Below, one piece after another: positions 16,686 to 23,968 of a DNA stretch of 64,000 nucleotides. Every line of letters begins with the position of its first letter. Positions within the stretch are counted from its first letter, which is position 1. The notes beneath the pieces were generated by a model. That model saw only the letters and a program-made list of their open reading frames with translations. It was not told where the DNA came from and did no database searches. The translations under genes were made by a program, and so were the position numbers. This DNA is from a virus: the IMG/VR virus record IMGVR_UViG_3300045996_002572, positions 1 through 64,000 of that record; one strand, given 5' to 3'.

Positions 16686-17281
16686 GAAGGCACCTCGATC
16701 CGGCTCATGAGCCGCCGCGCAAGCTCCGCGGTCGCCCTTACATCTGCCAGGGCGTCGTGAGCGTTATCTGCTGCGATGCCGGCCCATGAGCAAAGCGAGC
16801 CGAGCTTGTGATCCACGGGAGGTGCCGAAGTGCCCAGCGTCAGCCAGCGGGCGAGATTCAGCGTGCAAAGCGCCTCGAAGCAGGCCGCTGGCAGAAACTC
16901 GCCCGCGCTCTTGAACCAGGCCGCGAGAAACTCCGCATCGAACCGAGAGTTGTGACCGCAGAGCCGGGCCACCCGATACGTCTTTCCGCCCCGCGACGTC
17001 TTCTCCACGGTGGCATGCCGCCGCAGGAAGTCAGCGATTTTGCCGCGAGCAATGGGACCGGCGACGGCTTCTCGAGCCCAGACCGATGGGTCGTAGTGGT
17101 TCAGCGCGAGCGCCTCGGCGTCGGCGAGAGTTTCTTCGAAGGCCACTTTGACCTCGACCGCCTCAACCTCAGACCATTCCCCATCGCAGGCCACGGCGGC
17201 GAACTGGATTACTGGATGGCGGTAGGGGTCGAGCCCCCCCGTCTCCACATCGAAAACGACGACTCGATCTCCGGGATTCAT
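16682..17281 (-). CDS. DnaQ-like 3'-5' exonuclease (DEDD family)
   Basis: 199 residues. ATG at 17281 overlaps the upstream TGA. Exo I FDVETGGLDP (~10-19), Exo II GHNSRFDAEFL (~108-118), Exo III AHDALADVRAT (~175-185) place all four acidic catalytic residues and the His of the DEDDh subtype. It would degrade DNA or RNA ends during recombination or nucleotide recycling. Same coupled block as the P-loop ATPase. Confidence 0.88.
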   Translation of the reverse strand: MNPGDRVVVFDVETGGLDPYRHPVIQFAAVACDGEWSEVEAVEVKVAFEETLADAEALALNHYDPSVWAREAVAGPIARGKIADFLRRHATVEKTSRGGKTYRVARLCGHNSRFDAEFLAAWFKSAGEFLPAACFEALCTLNLARWLTLGTSAPPVDHKLGSLCSWAGIAADNAHDALADVRATAELARRLMSRIEVPS

Positions 17282-17811
17282 ATCGGTCCCTCCGGGGCGC
17301 ACTTCGCGGTGCAGACCCTGGTCTTGGAATCGGTTTTGGGATCAACGAGGTCGACCATGTAGCGCTGCGAGTGCCAGGTGCCGCAGCTCTCGCATTGCTC
17401 GACTGGGAGAAAGCCCTGGGCGTAGGCGGCCTGGGCGAGCTCCGCGGCTTTCGCGGTCAGATCGACGCCGAACTGCTCCTCAAGCTCGCGGAAGCTGTGA
17501 TACGGGCTGTCGCCCTTGACGTGGCAATGCCGGCAGAGCGGAACCTGATCGGCTGCCTTACCCAGGCGCCGTCGGGTCGTGACGTGGTGGATGTCGCACG
17601 GCCCGCGCCACCGTCCGCAGAGGCAGCAACCGTGGTCGTTGTAGTAATCCTTGAGGGCGCCCTTGTACTCACACCCTTCGACCTCGGCCAGCTTCTGGGC
17701 CTCCCGTGCTCGATCCCGCTTTCGCGAGGCGAGCACCATGGCCCGCTTATTCCCCTTCAACTTGGGGACCGAGCGATTCCAGGGTCCGGGCTTGAGGGCG
17801 CTGCGCAGCAT
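17278..17811 (-). CDS. HNH endonuclease (Ref/DUF968-like)
   Basis: 177 residues. Central motif CCLCGRWRGPCDIHHV ... VPLCRHCHVKGD (about residues 60-105) is an HNH core with two zinc knuckles, as in the P1 Ref and DUF968 phage recombination nucleases. A second C-terminal C4 knuckle (CESC ... CTAKC) is extra. The basic N-terminus (KRDRAREAQK) may contact DNA. Confidence 0.75.
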   Translation of the reverse strand: MLRSALKPGPWNRSVPKLKGNKRAMVLASRKRDRAREAQKLAEVEGCEYKGALKDYYNDHGCCLCGRWRGPCDIHHVTTRRRLGKAADQVPLCRHCHVKGDSPYHSFRELEEQFGVDLTAKAAELAQAAYAQGFLPVEQCESCGTWHSQRYMVDLVDPKTDSKTRVCTAKCAPEGPI

Positions 17812-17814
17812 GGC

Positions 17815-18015
17815 TCAGGCTCCGGCGAAGATGCGGGCAATCTGCTGGCGCTGCTCGGGCTTGCCGTCGGTCAGGGCGCAGAGCAGGGTGGTGAGCGTCT
17901 CGACGCGGGCGAGGTCGGCCTCCTCGGTTACCTCCTCCGCGGGTCGTGGGCGCCACGCGGCGCTCGACTCCAGGAGCCGGCGGGCATGGCGGCGGAGCAC
18001 GTCGTCGCCTCTCAC
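17815..18015 (-). CDS. Hypothetical small protein
   Basis: 66 residues, all helical, with an Arg-rich N-terminus and acidic middle. Three bases from the HNH gene; four-base overlap with the gene upstream. No family recognised. Confidence 0.55.
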   Translation of the reverse strand: MRGDDVLRRHARRLLESSAAWRPRPAEEVTEEADLARVETLTTLLCALTDGKPEQRQQIARIFAGA

Positions 18016-18341
18016 AGCGCACCGCCGGGGTTCTCGTCAGGGGCGTGGAAGAGGCCCATGACCGGGACCTCGATCTCGGCCAAGTCGACACCTTCGACTG
18101 TCCGGAACGGCGAGGCAGGAAGAACGGCGTCCACCACCTCGGAGGCGTCGACGTCCGCAGCCTTCGGCATCACCAGGACCGGCACAGGGCGGCCAAGGAT
18201 GGCGGCCTGCAGGCGGGCCAGCAGCTCGAGTCGGCGATTGTCCCCTTCTACCGAGCGGTCCTCTGCGTCCGGAGCACCGAGGAAGGCGAGGGCGGCAAGC
18301 GCCTCGCGGGCCTGGTAGGCGTGCAGGTGGCGGACGCTCAC
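18012..18341 (-). CDS. Hypothetical early protein
   Basis: 109 residues from a GTG start. N-terminal helix pair (HAYQAREALAALAFLG) and a beta-rich second half (VPVLVMPKAADVDASEVV). It lies between the recombination genes and a long helical protein, all by 4-bp overlaps, so it is probably made with them. No family recognised. Confidence 0.55.
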   Translation of the reverse strand: MSVRHLHAYQAREALAALAFLGAPDAEDRSVEGDNRRLELLARLQAAILGRPVPVLVMPKAADVDASEVVDAVLPASPFRTVEGVDLAEIEVPVMGLFHAPDENPGGAL

Positions 18342-19279
18342 GCCTCACCGCCTTCGTGCCGGAGGTAGGAGGCGATCACCCAGGCGCTCGTCAGGTAGGA
18401 GGCGAGGTTCTGGACGCGGGGCGAGGTCGGAAGCGTCTCGACCAGTTCCTGGGCCTCAGAGATCAGAGCAGCCAGCTCCCGGAAGTCCGCGGCGTCACCC
18501 GTCAATGCCCGAGCGGCGCCGGCGCGCTCCACCGCGGAGAGGTAACGCGCGAAGGCAATGCCGGCCTCGGCGATCTCATCGGAGGAGGCCATCCCGTCCA
18601 GGTCGAAGCTGGCGAGAAGCTCCCGGGTTGAGTCGGCAAGCTTGCCAGCAGAGATGCGGACTCGGCGCTCGGCGCGGTCGAGGAGGGCCGTCGCTCGATC
18701 CTTGTCGAGGAACGCCGAAGGATCGGCCGACATGAGGTTGTGCGTCGCTGCCACTACCGACTTGAGGGCCTCGGTAGCGCGGGGTGAGTGGCCAGCAGCT
18801 TCGATCGCGCTGTCCAGTTCGAAGGGCTGCAGGGCGAGCTCCAGGGCTGTCTCGGCGTCCGCCATGTACTCGCCGGTTCGGAGCGCCTGAAACGCCGCCT
18901 GGGCCGCGTGGACGAGTTGCTGGACCGCTGCGTCGCGGGGCGTGGACTCGCCCGTGACCCGCTCCACGAACGCCTCGGCGTCCTCATCGCCGGTCAGGTC
19001 GAGCCAAGGTGTCGCGTCCGCCGCTTCCGCGATGCTCTCGACAGGCGCAGGCGCAGCCTCCGCCGCCTCTGTGGACTCGGCGGGTGCCGGTCCTGGCTGG
19101 GCGAGGCTGGCCTTCAGGGCCTGGCCGTTCTGCGCGATGTCCTGGGCGAGGTAGTCGACGTGGTCAGGGTCGAGTCCTCCCCAGCGAACGAGCTGCGGGG
19201 ACACGGCAAGGCCGGCTATTTCCTCGCCCTCGAATTTGAAGGCGTCGGTCCTCTTGGCTCCGGCGAGCTGGGTAGGCAT
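18338..19279 (-). CDS. Large helical early protein
   Basis: 313 residues. Residues 20-55 (ISP/VSPQLVRWGGLDPDHVDYL then AQDIAQNGQ) faintly resemble the N-terminal ParB box, followed by an Ala/Glu/Pro linker and about 200 residues of long helices. Could be a scaffold-like partner of the recombination ATPase, but this is a guess. ATG start with an AAGGAC ribosome site, 18 bases from the previous reading frame. Confidence 0.6.
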   Translation of the reverse strand: MPTQLAGAKRTDAFKFEGEEIAGLAVSPQLVRWGGLDPDHVDYLAQDIAQNGQALKASLAQPGPAPAESTEAAEAAPAPVESIAEAADATPWLDLTGDEDAEAFVERVTGESTPRDAAVQQLVHAAQAAFQALRTGEYMADAETALELALQPFELDSAIEAAGHSPRATEALKSVVAATHNLMSADPSAFLDKDRATALLDRAERRVRISAGKLADSTRELLASFDLDGMASSDEIAEAGIAFARYLSAVERAGAARALTGDAADFRELAALISEAQELVETLPTSPRVQNLASYLTSAWVIASYLRHEGGEA

Positions 19280-19297
19280 GGTCGTTCGTGTCCTTGA

Positions 19298-20248
19298 TTA
19301 CCGGCCCGGGCGGATCCCGAGCCGCAAGACTTCGTAGATATCCGCCGCTTCCGGATAGGTTCTGAGGACGGCGTCCAGGGCAGCGCGAAGCTCGACCGCG
19401 GTAGCGCCAAGGGCCTGGATCTCTGCGAACTCGACCTGGCCCACCGCCCAGCCCGCCCAGGTGTCCGGGTAGTCCGTCCAGTTGGCGAAGGAGGGCGACA
19501 GGGCAGCGATCGCGAGCGCCTGCACGGTGGAGGGCCCGGCCGGAGTTGAACCGGCGACATCCGACTTACAAGGACGGCGCTCTACCGTCTGAGCTACAGG
19601 CCCAATGCACGGGGCTCCCACCCGCTGCCCGGGATCGCCGGTCTGTCCCGCCCGCTGACTGCCAGGCTTCACCGCAGAGGGGAACGGCTGCGGCTCGCTG
19701 TCCCGAGGGAGCGAGGCCTCATCGCGAGGTCCAAGCACCTCGACTCCAGCGGTTCGCGGTGGCCGGTGCGAGGAGGGCGACTCACGAAATAGCGGTGCCC
19801 CATCAAGAGGCTCCAGGCGGACATCGAAGCAGATGTCGGGCTTCCACCGACCGCGGGGCGCTACCCCCTCTGCGCTATCGCCCGAAGCCACCCCCGCTGG
19901 CGCGCTCGCAAGTACAACTGTCGCCAGCGTCTCCCTCTCGCCCCCGGGCTGGGGCAACCTCCCGAGCGGGGCTTGGGCCCCGTACGAAACGATAGATGCT
20001 CCGGACGGCTCGCTTACAGGCTCTGCGGAGTCGGGCCGGGCGGCCTGAGCCATCGAGCGAGCCTCACTCCCTGAGGTTGCAGGGGCCGTGGCGCCGTAGC
20101 TCGCCACGGGATGTACACCGCGATTGCCGAAGCCGCGGTTGTCGGTCAAGGCAGAGAGACGGGCGCCGACCCGGTCATGGGCCGTAGCCCGCGCAAGCTC
20201 CAAACTCCGGAGGTCCGGGTCCGTGTCGACGATCACGGGGCGGTTCAC
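19298..20248 (-). CDS. Hypothetical reading frame containing an embedded tRNA-Thr gene
   Basis: 316 residues, GTG at 20248 overlapping the upstream TGA. The frame stays open through the tRNA at 19531-19603, which is on the same strand and reads as GPVAQTVERRPCKSDVAG. The N-terminal 215 residues are Pro/Ser/Gly-rich with two similar SYGA-x-AP segments; the last 75 (WTDYPDTWAGWAVGQVEFAE onward) look like a folded domain. An alternative is two genes: a 5' gene whose end has been overrun and a 75-residue gene from GTG at 19525. No family recognised. Confidence 0.5.
   Translation of the reverse strand: MNRPVIVDTDPDLRSLELARATAHDRVGARLSALTDNRGFGNRGVHPVASYGATAPATSGSEARSMAQAARPDSAEPVSEPSGASIVSYGAQAPLGRLPQPGGERETLATVVLASAPAGVASGDSAEGVAPRGRWKPDICFDVRLEPLDGAPLFRESPSSHRPPRTAGVEVLGPRDEASLPRDSEPQPFPSAVKPGSQRAGQTGDPGQRVGAPCIGPVAQTVERRPCKSDVAGSTPAGPSTVQALAIAALSPSFANWTDYPDTWAGWAVGQVEFAEIQALGATAVELRAALDAVLRTYPEAADIYEVLRLGIRPGR
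19531..19603 (-). tRNA. tRNA-Thr (anticodon UGU)
   Basis: 73 nt without encoded CCA. Acceptor GGGCCTG pairs fully with CGGGCCC (one G-U). D arm GCTC/GAGC. Anticodon loop CTTGTAA gives UGU (Thr, ACA codon). T arm GCCGG-TTCAACT-CCGGC is perfect. The anticodon stem (CCGTC/GTCGG) has one U-U mismatch. It sits inside an open reading frame in the early operon. Confidence 0.85.
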
Positions 20249-20460
20249 GGGCGAACCTCCTCAAGGCGGAAGGTTCCGTAGCGCACCACCGGATTCCGAG
20301 CGGCCCAGGCAGCAGCGTCCCGGTTCTTGGTCTTGACCAGGATCTCGGCGCCCTCTCGGGTGTGGCTCACTGAGCCAAGGTCGACCCAGGGACCGGAGTT
20401 GTCGACCCGAACAGCGGCGATGACCACCGCGCCTTCGATCGGCTGAGTGATCGCGCTCAC
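20245..20460 (-). CDS. Hypothetical small protein
   Basis: 71 residues, GTG start. Beta-rich (AVVIAAVRVDNSGPWVDLG) then a helix (DAAAWAARNP) and strand. The C-terminal EVRP codons hold the ribosome-binding site GGAGGT for the next gene; the same ending recurs in the gene upstream. Possibly a paralogue of it. Confidence 0.55.
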   Translation of the reverse strand: MSAITQPIEGAVVIAAVRVDNSGPWVDLGSVSHTREGAEILVKTKNRDAAAWAARNPVVRYGTFRLEEVRP

Positions 20461-20681
20461 GGGCGGACCTCCCAGAGGCCAAGGCTCCCGATCTGCCGGA
20501 TCTGTTTGTCGGTCAAGCCGCCGATGAAGGCGGTGTCATCCCTCTGGTTCCCGGCCCCACGACGAAGCGTCCAGCTCCAGGCCCCGGCGCTTGAGCGCTC
20601 GCGAACGAGGGTCACCGGTTGGCCGTAGATGTTTCGCCCGAGGTCGTATTCGACGCGGCTCGGCATCGGCGCGGTACTCAC
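20457..20681 (-). CDS. Hypothetical small protein
   Basis: 74 residues from GTG at 20681. YDLGRNIYGQPVTLVRERS and a helix (LTDKQIRQIGSLG) suggest a small alpha/beta fold. Ends in WEVRP, like its downstream neighbour. GTGA overlaps on both sides. Unknown function. Confidence 0.55.
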   Translation of the reverse strand: MSTAPMPSRVEYDLGRNIYGQPVTLVRERSSAGAWSWTLRRGAGNQRDDTAFIGGLTDKQIRQIGSLGLWEVRP

Positions 20682-20890
20682 GGGCGAGCCTCCATCTCCG
20701 GGAACAGCGGCAGCGTTAAGCCGTAGAGCCAGACCTCGGCCGCCGTGATCGCCACCGGGCGGCGAGCTACGGACGGAGCCGTCTTGCAGTGCTTCGCTAG
20801 CCCGTGCCCCTGGACGCAGACCAGCACTCCAGACCGACCAGGACGGGGGATCTGCGGGAACCCGCAAGCAGGACAGGCCGGGGCGCTCAC
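20678..20890 (-). CDS. Small zinc-ribbon protein
   Basis: 70 residues from GTG at 20890. CPACGF (residues 6-11), then CVQGHGLAKHC, giving a mixed Cys/His zinc site. C-terminal helix WLYGLTLPLF. The reading frame extends further upstream but that part is Pro-rich and belongs to another gene's antisense, so the coupled GTG is preferred. Confidence 0.6.
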   Translation of the reverse strand: MSAPACPACGFPQIPRPGRSGVLVCVQGHGLAKHCKTAPSVARRPVAITAAEVWLYGLTLPLFPEMEARP

Positions 20891-21048
20891 CGGCTGCTCC
20901 TCAGCCAGAAGGGGCGGCGGAGGGCGGCGAGCAGGCCACGGCGGCGGGCCCGGTCCAGGAAGGTCCAGGTGGACTCGACCAGGGGCACCATGGGGTGCCA
21001 CCACGCCGTCGGCTCTTCACCCGCATTGGCACTGGCGAGCCACCTCAC
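20887..21048 (-). CDS. Microprotein of 53 residues
   Basis: Called from its GTG start at 21048 overlapping the upstream stop and its own TGA overlapping the next GTG, the same coupling used by every neighbour. The peptide has a Trp-rich first half (TAWWHPMVPLVESTWTF) and an Arg/Leu C-terminus. Its first codons lie in a 22-bp direct repeat shared with the upstream gene. Function unknown. Confidence 0.55.
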   Translation of the reverse strand: MRWLASANAGEEPTAWWHPMVPLVESTWTFLDRARRRGLLAALRRPFWLRSSR

Positions 21049-21115
21049 GCCGCCACCCCGTATTGCCCTTCGCCCGGCCGTCGACCGTCTTGGCGCATTG
21101 GCACTGGCGAGCCAC
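21022..21115. repeat. 22-bp direct repeat pair
   Basis: An identical 22-bp sequence starting CGCATTGGCACTGGCG occurs at 21022-21043 and 21094-21115, 72 bp apart. It spans two genes read in different frames, so protein similarity does not explain it. It could be a protein-binding site pair or the trace of a short duplication. Confidence 0.7.
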
Positions 21116-21380
21116 GCAACGCCTCTTGAAGTGCAAGGCGGTCGTAGAGGTAGGGAGCGTCGATCGACCGGTTCCCGTCACACCGGGGGCACTCAACCGG
21201 GTCTTGGTCGTAGATCCCCGAGCGGTCCTGGTAGATCGCGGTCCCGGTGGAGACGCCGCGCACTTTGCAGTCGGGGCAGTCGATGCACTCAGCCGCCGGA
21301 TCGGCACCGCAGCGCGGGCAGGAGGTGGCGCTGGCCTCAACATCGCCGCAACACGAGGAGCAAAAGAGGAGGGCGCTCAC
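21045..21380 (-). CDS. Multi-zinc-ribbon protein
   Basis: 111 residues with at least three C-x2-C knuckles: CSSCCG, CPRCGADPAAEC, CPDC and CPRCDG, giving two or more zinc sites. A short helical tail follows. Such double-ribbon proteins often bind nucleic acid or RNA polymerase; no partner is visible. GTG start overlapping the HTH gene's stop. Confidence 0.7.
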   Translation of the reverse strand: MSALLFCSSCCGDVEASATSCPRCGADPAAECIDCPDCKVRGVSTGTAIYQDRSGIYDQDPVECPRCDGNRSIDAPYLYDRLALQEALRGSPVPMRQDGRRPGEGQYGVAA

Positions 21381-21925
21381 CGGCGGCCCCCGATCTTGAG
21401 GGCAGCCTCGACTGCATGGAGCTCGGCCGAGCTCGCCTGCCGGAGCCGGCGGCGGATGACCGTGAGCCGGATCGACTTGTCACGAGCCGGAGTCGTCTTA
21501 CCGCGTCCGAGCTCGGCCACGTCGCTGGCGTCGAGGTCTACGCCGAGAGCGCTGAGCTTGCCCGCGTATTTCGGGGTCGGGCGCTGGACGTCCCGCTCCC
21601 AAGCTCCCAAGGTCTGGACCGAGCAGCCGACCCGGACGGCGAAGACCTTCGTAGGCAGCTCGCCCCGGACGGCCCGGATCCGCTCTCCCGTGGAGGGCCG
21701 GCCCGGGACCATGGTGTCCGAGGTCACCGAGCAGCCCTCCCGGTGGAACTGGTAGGCGCCGCATTCCTCGCAGGGTGGCAAGGTCAGGCGGCGGACCTCG
21801 ATGGGCTCGCGGACCCTGACCACCCGGATGGAGTTGCGGAGGTTGTCGAGCACCTCGCGGGCGGCGGAGCGGTTCGCTTCCGGCCCGAACTCGACCCGAC
21901 CGACGGGGATCGCCGAGCCGCTCAC
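21377..21925 (-). CDS. MqsA/YgiT-like zinc-finger XRE regulator
   Basis: 182 residues. A Cys cluster (CEECGAYQFHREGC, about 52-65) precedes an XRE domain (GERIRAVRGELPTKVFAVRV then CSVQTLGAWERDVQRPTP, ~80-120). The zinc-then-HTH order with the W-E-R-G/D-x2-P ending is that of YgiT/MqsA-type regulators. No cognate toxin is adjacent, so it is likely a stand-alone transcription factor of the early operon. Confidence 0.72.
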   Translation of the reverse strand: MSGSAIPVGRVEFGPEANRSAAREVLDNLRNSIRVVRVREPIEVRRLTLPPCEECGAYQFHREGCSVTSDTMVPGRPSTGERIRAVRGELPTKVFAVRVGCSVQTLGAWERDVQRPTPKYAGKLSALGVDLDASDVAELGRGKTTPARDKSIRLTVIRRRLRQASSAELHAVEAALKIGGRR

Positions 21926-22176
21926 TGCAAGCTCTCCAGCATCTCGGCATGGGCCTCGTCACTCGCAAGGCACCAGACGTTGCGCCGCAGGTTCACCCAC
22001 CAGGCGATCTCCGCCTTGCGGTCGACCTCGGTGGGCCGGAGCAACTGCCCGTCCGTTGAGGCCGCCGCCTGCTCGATGATCCGGAGATCGGACTCGGTCA
22101 GCGCCGGCTCAGGGTTCGGACCCTGCAGGGGGGCGAGATCCTGCGGCCATACTCGGGAGAGGGTCGCGAGGATCAT
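21922..22176 (-). CDS. Hypothetical protein
   Basis: 84 residues, second gene of the leftward operon, overlapping the Cro-like gene by four bases. Pro-rich N-terminus then two helices (ESDLRIIEQAAAS, AEIAWWVNLRRNVW). No family recognised. Position suggests an immediate-early role. Confidence 0.55.
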   Translation of the reverse strand: MILATLSRVWPQDLAPLQGPNPEPALTESDLRIIEQAAASTDGQLLRPTEVDRKAEIAWWVNLRRNVWCLASDEAHAEMLESLQ

Positions 22177-22388
22177 GCGGACCTCCGGGCCCAGCTGCCG
22201 GCCGGCACCTTGGTCACGGCCTCAAGCCGGGCGGCGAGATCCAGCGAGGGCTTGTCGTGCCCGTTCAGAACGTTGCAGAGGTGTACCCGCGATACGCCCA
22301 GCTCGCGGGCGAGGCTGGTTTGGGAGCGCCGTACCTTCTTGAGAAAGGTCCGCACTCTCTCGGGAGCGTCGATCTCGTGAGGTGCCAT
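22173..22388 (-). CDS. Cro/CI-like XRE repressor, first gene of the leftward operon
   Basis: 71 residues, one XRE domain: RVRTFLKKVRRSQTSLAREL then GVSRVHLCNVLNGHDKPSLD. Too short for a full CI, so Cro-like. ATG at 22388 begins seven bases after a strong -10 element, so its mRNA has essentially no leader. It would bind the CAAC-N2-GTTG operators in the divergent region and tune both directions. Confidence 0.82.
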   Translation of the reverse strand: MAPHEIDAPERVRTFLKKVRRSQTSLARELGVSRVHLCNVLNGHDKPSLDLAARLEAVTKVPAGSWARRSA

Positions 22389-22395
22389 TGGGCAT

Positions 22396-22424
22396 AATGT
22401 AGGACTGATCCAACCTGTTGTCAA
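22396..22424 (-). promoter_or_regulatory. Leftward early promoter, leaderless
   Basis: Minus-strand TTGACA (22424-22419), 17-bp spacer, TACATT (22401-22396). The ATG of the Cro-like gene starts seven bases after the -10, so transcription should begin within a base or two of the start codon. The spacer contains an operator palindrome. Confidence 0.8.
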
Positions 22425-22476
22425 GCCCCAACTAGGCCTGATGCGGCCTCTTGTGTATGACCACTCCAACCTGTTA
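22411..22476. promoter_or_regulatory. Operator pair CAAC-N2-GTTG
   Basis: CAACCTGTTG at 22411-22420 is a palindrome with a two-base centre, overlapping the -35 and spacer of the leftward promoter. CAACCTGTTA at 22467-22476 repeats it with one change, 56 bp away and 13 bp before the rightward repressor ATG. Both share a preceding C. They are the likely sites of one or both XRE repressors. Confidence 0.7.
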
Positions 22477-22488
22477 GGCTTCCCGGCC

Positions 22489-22905
22489 ATGCCTCCTCTG
22501 GAGACACTTGGCCCGGCGTTGCGCGCGCTTAGGGAAGCCGCTGGCCTTTCGCAGGACCAGGTCGCGGCGGCTATGGGTGCGGGCCAAAGGCAGGTCAGCA
22601 GGTACGAGGCCGGCGACGCCGACCCGCGCACCCGCACTTTGCTGCGGTTCCTTGATGCCGTGGGCTCAGATCTCGCGGAGCTTCAACGCGCCATGGAGGG
22701 ACAATCCATACAGCCTCGCGGCGGAGGTCATGGTCAGGCAGGTAGCGGGGGCGGACAGGAGATAGACGGCTCGACCGCGGCCCGCAGCCTTCAGGCCTTG
22801 GCGGAGGCGTTGGCGCGTCCCCCGGTCACGGAGGAGCGGCTGAGGGAGATCGTGAAGGAAGAAGTGGCGCGCCAGCTACCGCCGAGCGCCAGCGCGTCGA
22901 AGTGA
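22489..22905 (+). CDS. XRE-family repressor (CI-like candidate)
   Basis: 138 residues from ATG at 22489; an upstream in-frame ATG at 22441 would add a segment covering the operator and is less likely. HTH: LGPALRALREAAGLSQDQVA then GAGQRQVSRYEAGDADPR (residues ~6-48). A Gly-rich linker leads to a C-terminal helix (VTEERLREIVKEEVARQL) suited to dimerisation. No LexA-type peptidase motif, so induction would need a different signal. Divergent from the Cro-like gene. Its last 30 bases overlap the antisense TPR gene. Confidence 0.78.
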   Translation: MPPLETLGPALRALREAAGLSQDQVAAAMGAGQRQVSRYEAGDADPRTRTLLRFLDAVGSDLAELQRAMEGQSIQPRGGGHGQAGSGGGQEIDGSTAARSLQALAEALARPPVTEERLREIVKEEVARQLPPSASASK

Positions 22906-23928
22906 CGCCCCGGCCCTCAGGAGACAGTCGGCGGCGCGGTATTCGAACTGGGCAGCGGCCGCCCTCCGGAGAAGGCGAGCCGCTATTGCTTCGGACGGGA
23001 TTGCCGCCCCCTCGAAGGCCGACTCGACCAGCGCCGCGGAGTGCTCCGCCTCGCTCGATCGGCCGAGCACCACTAAGAGATGCGACAGTTCGAGGCCTAC
23101 GAACGCAGCCTCGTACCAGACGCGGGCCGCAAGGTAGCCGTCTAGCGCGCCGCGCAGCTTCAGTTCCGCCAGGGCGGAGCAGCCCAGCTCTCGTGCCACC
23201 CGGCCGTGAATCCACAGACGCCGCAGAGCGAGCAGATGATCGCCCACCTCTTTGTAGAGCGACTCGGCGCCGTCCAGGGCGACCAAGGCATCGGCAGGCC
23301 TCTTGCCGTCGAGTAGATACTCGGCCAGATTGTGCGCCGCCGCTAGCATCAGGCGCGGATCCCGGTGTCGATCGATTAGCGGCATGGCCTCGGTCAAAGA
23401 GTCGACCGCATCGCGATGGTTCCCCAGCTCGTTTTCGGCCACGGACCGGCGCACCAAGGAGAACGCGAGCGCGTGTGGGTTATCCTGCGACCGCCGCACG
23501 GCCACGACGCCGTTGAGCAGTCGGAGCGCCGAGCGCAACCGACGCTGCCGGAGATAGATCGCCGCGCGCTCTTCTCGGAGGTTTGCTGCGACCACCGGAG
23601 AGCCGGTGCCGCTGAGCGCGAAGCGCATAGCCGCGTCGATAGCGGAGTGAGCGGCCGAGAAGTCGCCAGCCACCCTCAGGCCGGCACCGAACGCTCGATG
23701 GGCATCGGCCGCCAGATCCGAGATTTCGGGGCGCTGATCAAGGCGGGACAGGGCATCGGCGGACGCTGCTGCAGTACGAGCAAGCTGCAGCATCCGAGCG
23801 GGCTCCACGAACCGCGCAGCGAAGCTTTCGGCGATCAGGGAGGAGATCACCTCTGGCCGCTGGCAGCGAGTAGAGCTAGCGAGAGCCAGACTTGTCCCCC
23901 GTGGGACGCGGCGAACGGCGAACTGCAT
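22876..23928 (-). CDS. TPR-repeat protein, Acidobacteriota-type; candidate sensor or regulator
   Basis: 350 residues from ATG at 23928. After 60 residues (EVISSLIAESFAARF) come 7-8 helical pairs of the TPR type: e.g. AAIYLRQRRLRSALRLLNGV, AENELGNHRDAVDSLTEAM, DPRLMLAAAHNLAEYLLDG and GRVARELGCSALAELKL. Long TPR arrays with a DPR-L-x-AAxHN segment are, to my knowledge, typical of Thermoanaerobaculia genomes. There is no N-terminal HTH. It overlaps the repressor tail to tail and lies just downstream of a secreted-peptide gene, so it may read a peptide signal. Confidence 0.7.
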   Translation of the reverse strand: MQFAVRRVPRGTSLALASSTRCQRPEVISSLIAESFAARFVEPARMLQLARTAAASADALSRLDQRPEISDLAADAHRAFGAGLRVAGDFSAAHSAIDAAMRFALSGTGSPVVAANLREERAAIYLRQRRLRSALRLLNGVVAVRRSQDNPHALAFSLVRRSVAENELGNHRDAVDSLTEAMPLIDRHRDPRLMLAAAHNLAEYLLDGKRPADALVALDGAESLYKEVGDHLLALRRLWIHGRVARELGCSALAELKLRGALDGYLAARVWYEAAFVGLELSHLLVVLGRSSEAEHSAALVESAFEGAAIPSEAIAARLLRRAAAAQFEYRAADCLLRAGASLRRAGARR

Positions 23929-23968
23929 GATGGCGCGGAGTCTATCACGAAGCGGTGAAAAGCGGCGA

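Noticed and set aside
20804-22342. 512-codon plus-strand frame across the early operon
   Set aside because: Covers five coupled minus-strand genes including a clear XRE regulator; a shadow of third-position GC.
22441-22489. Rightward promoter for the CI-like gene
   Set aside because: TTGTGT-17-TTAGGC and a TATGAC element are too poor to call; the gene may be read from elsewhere.
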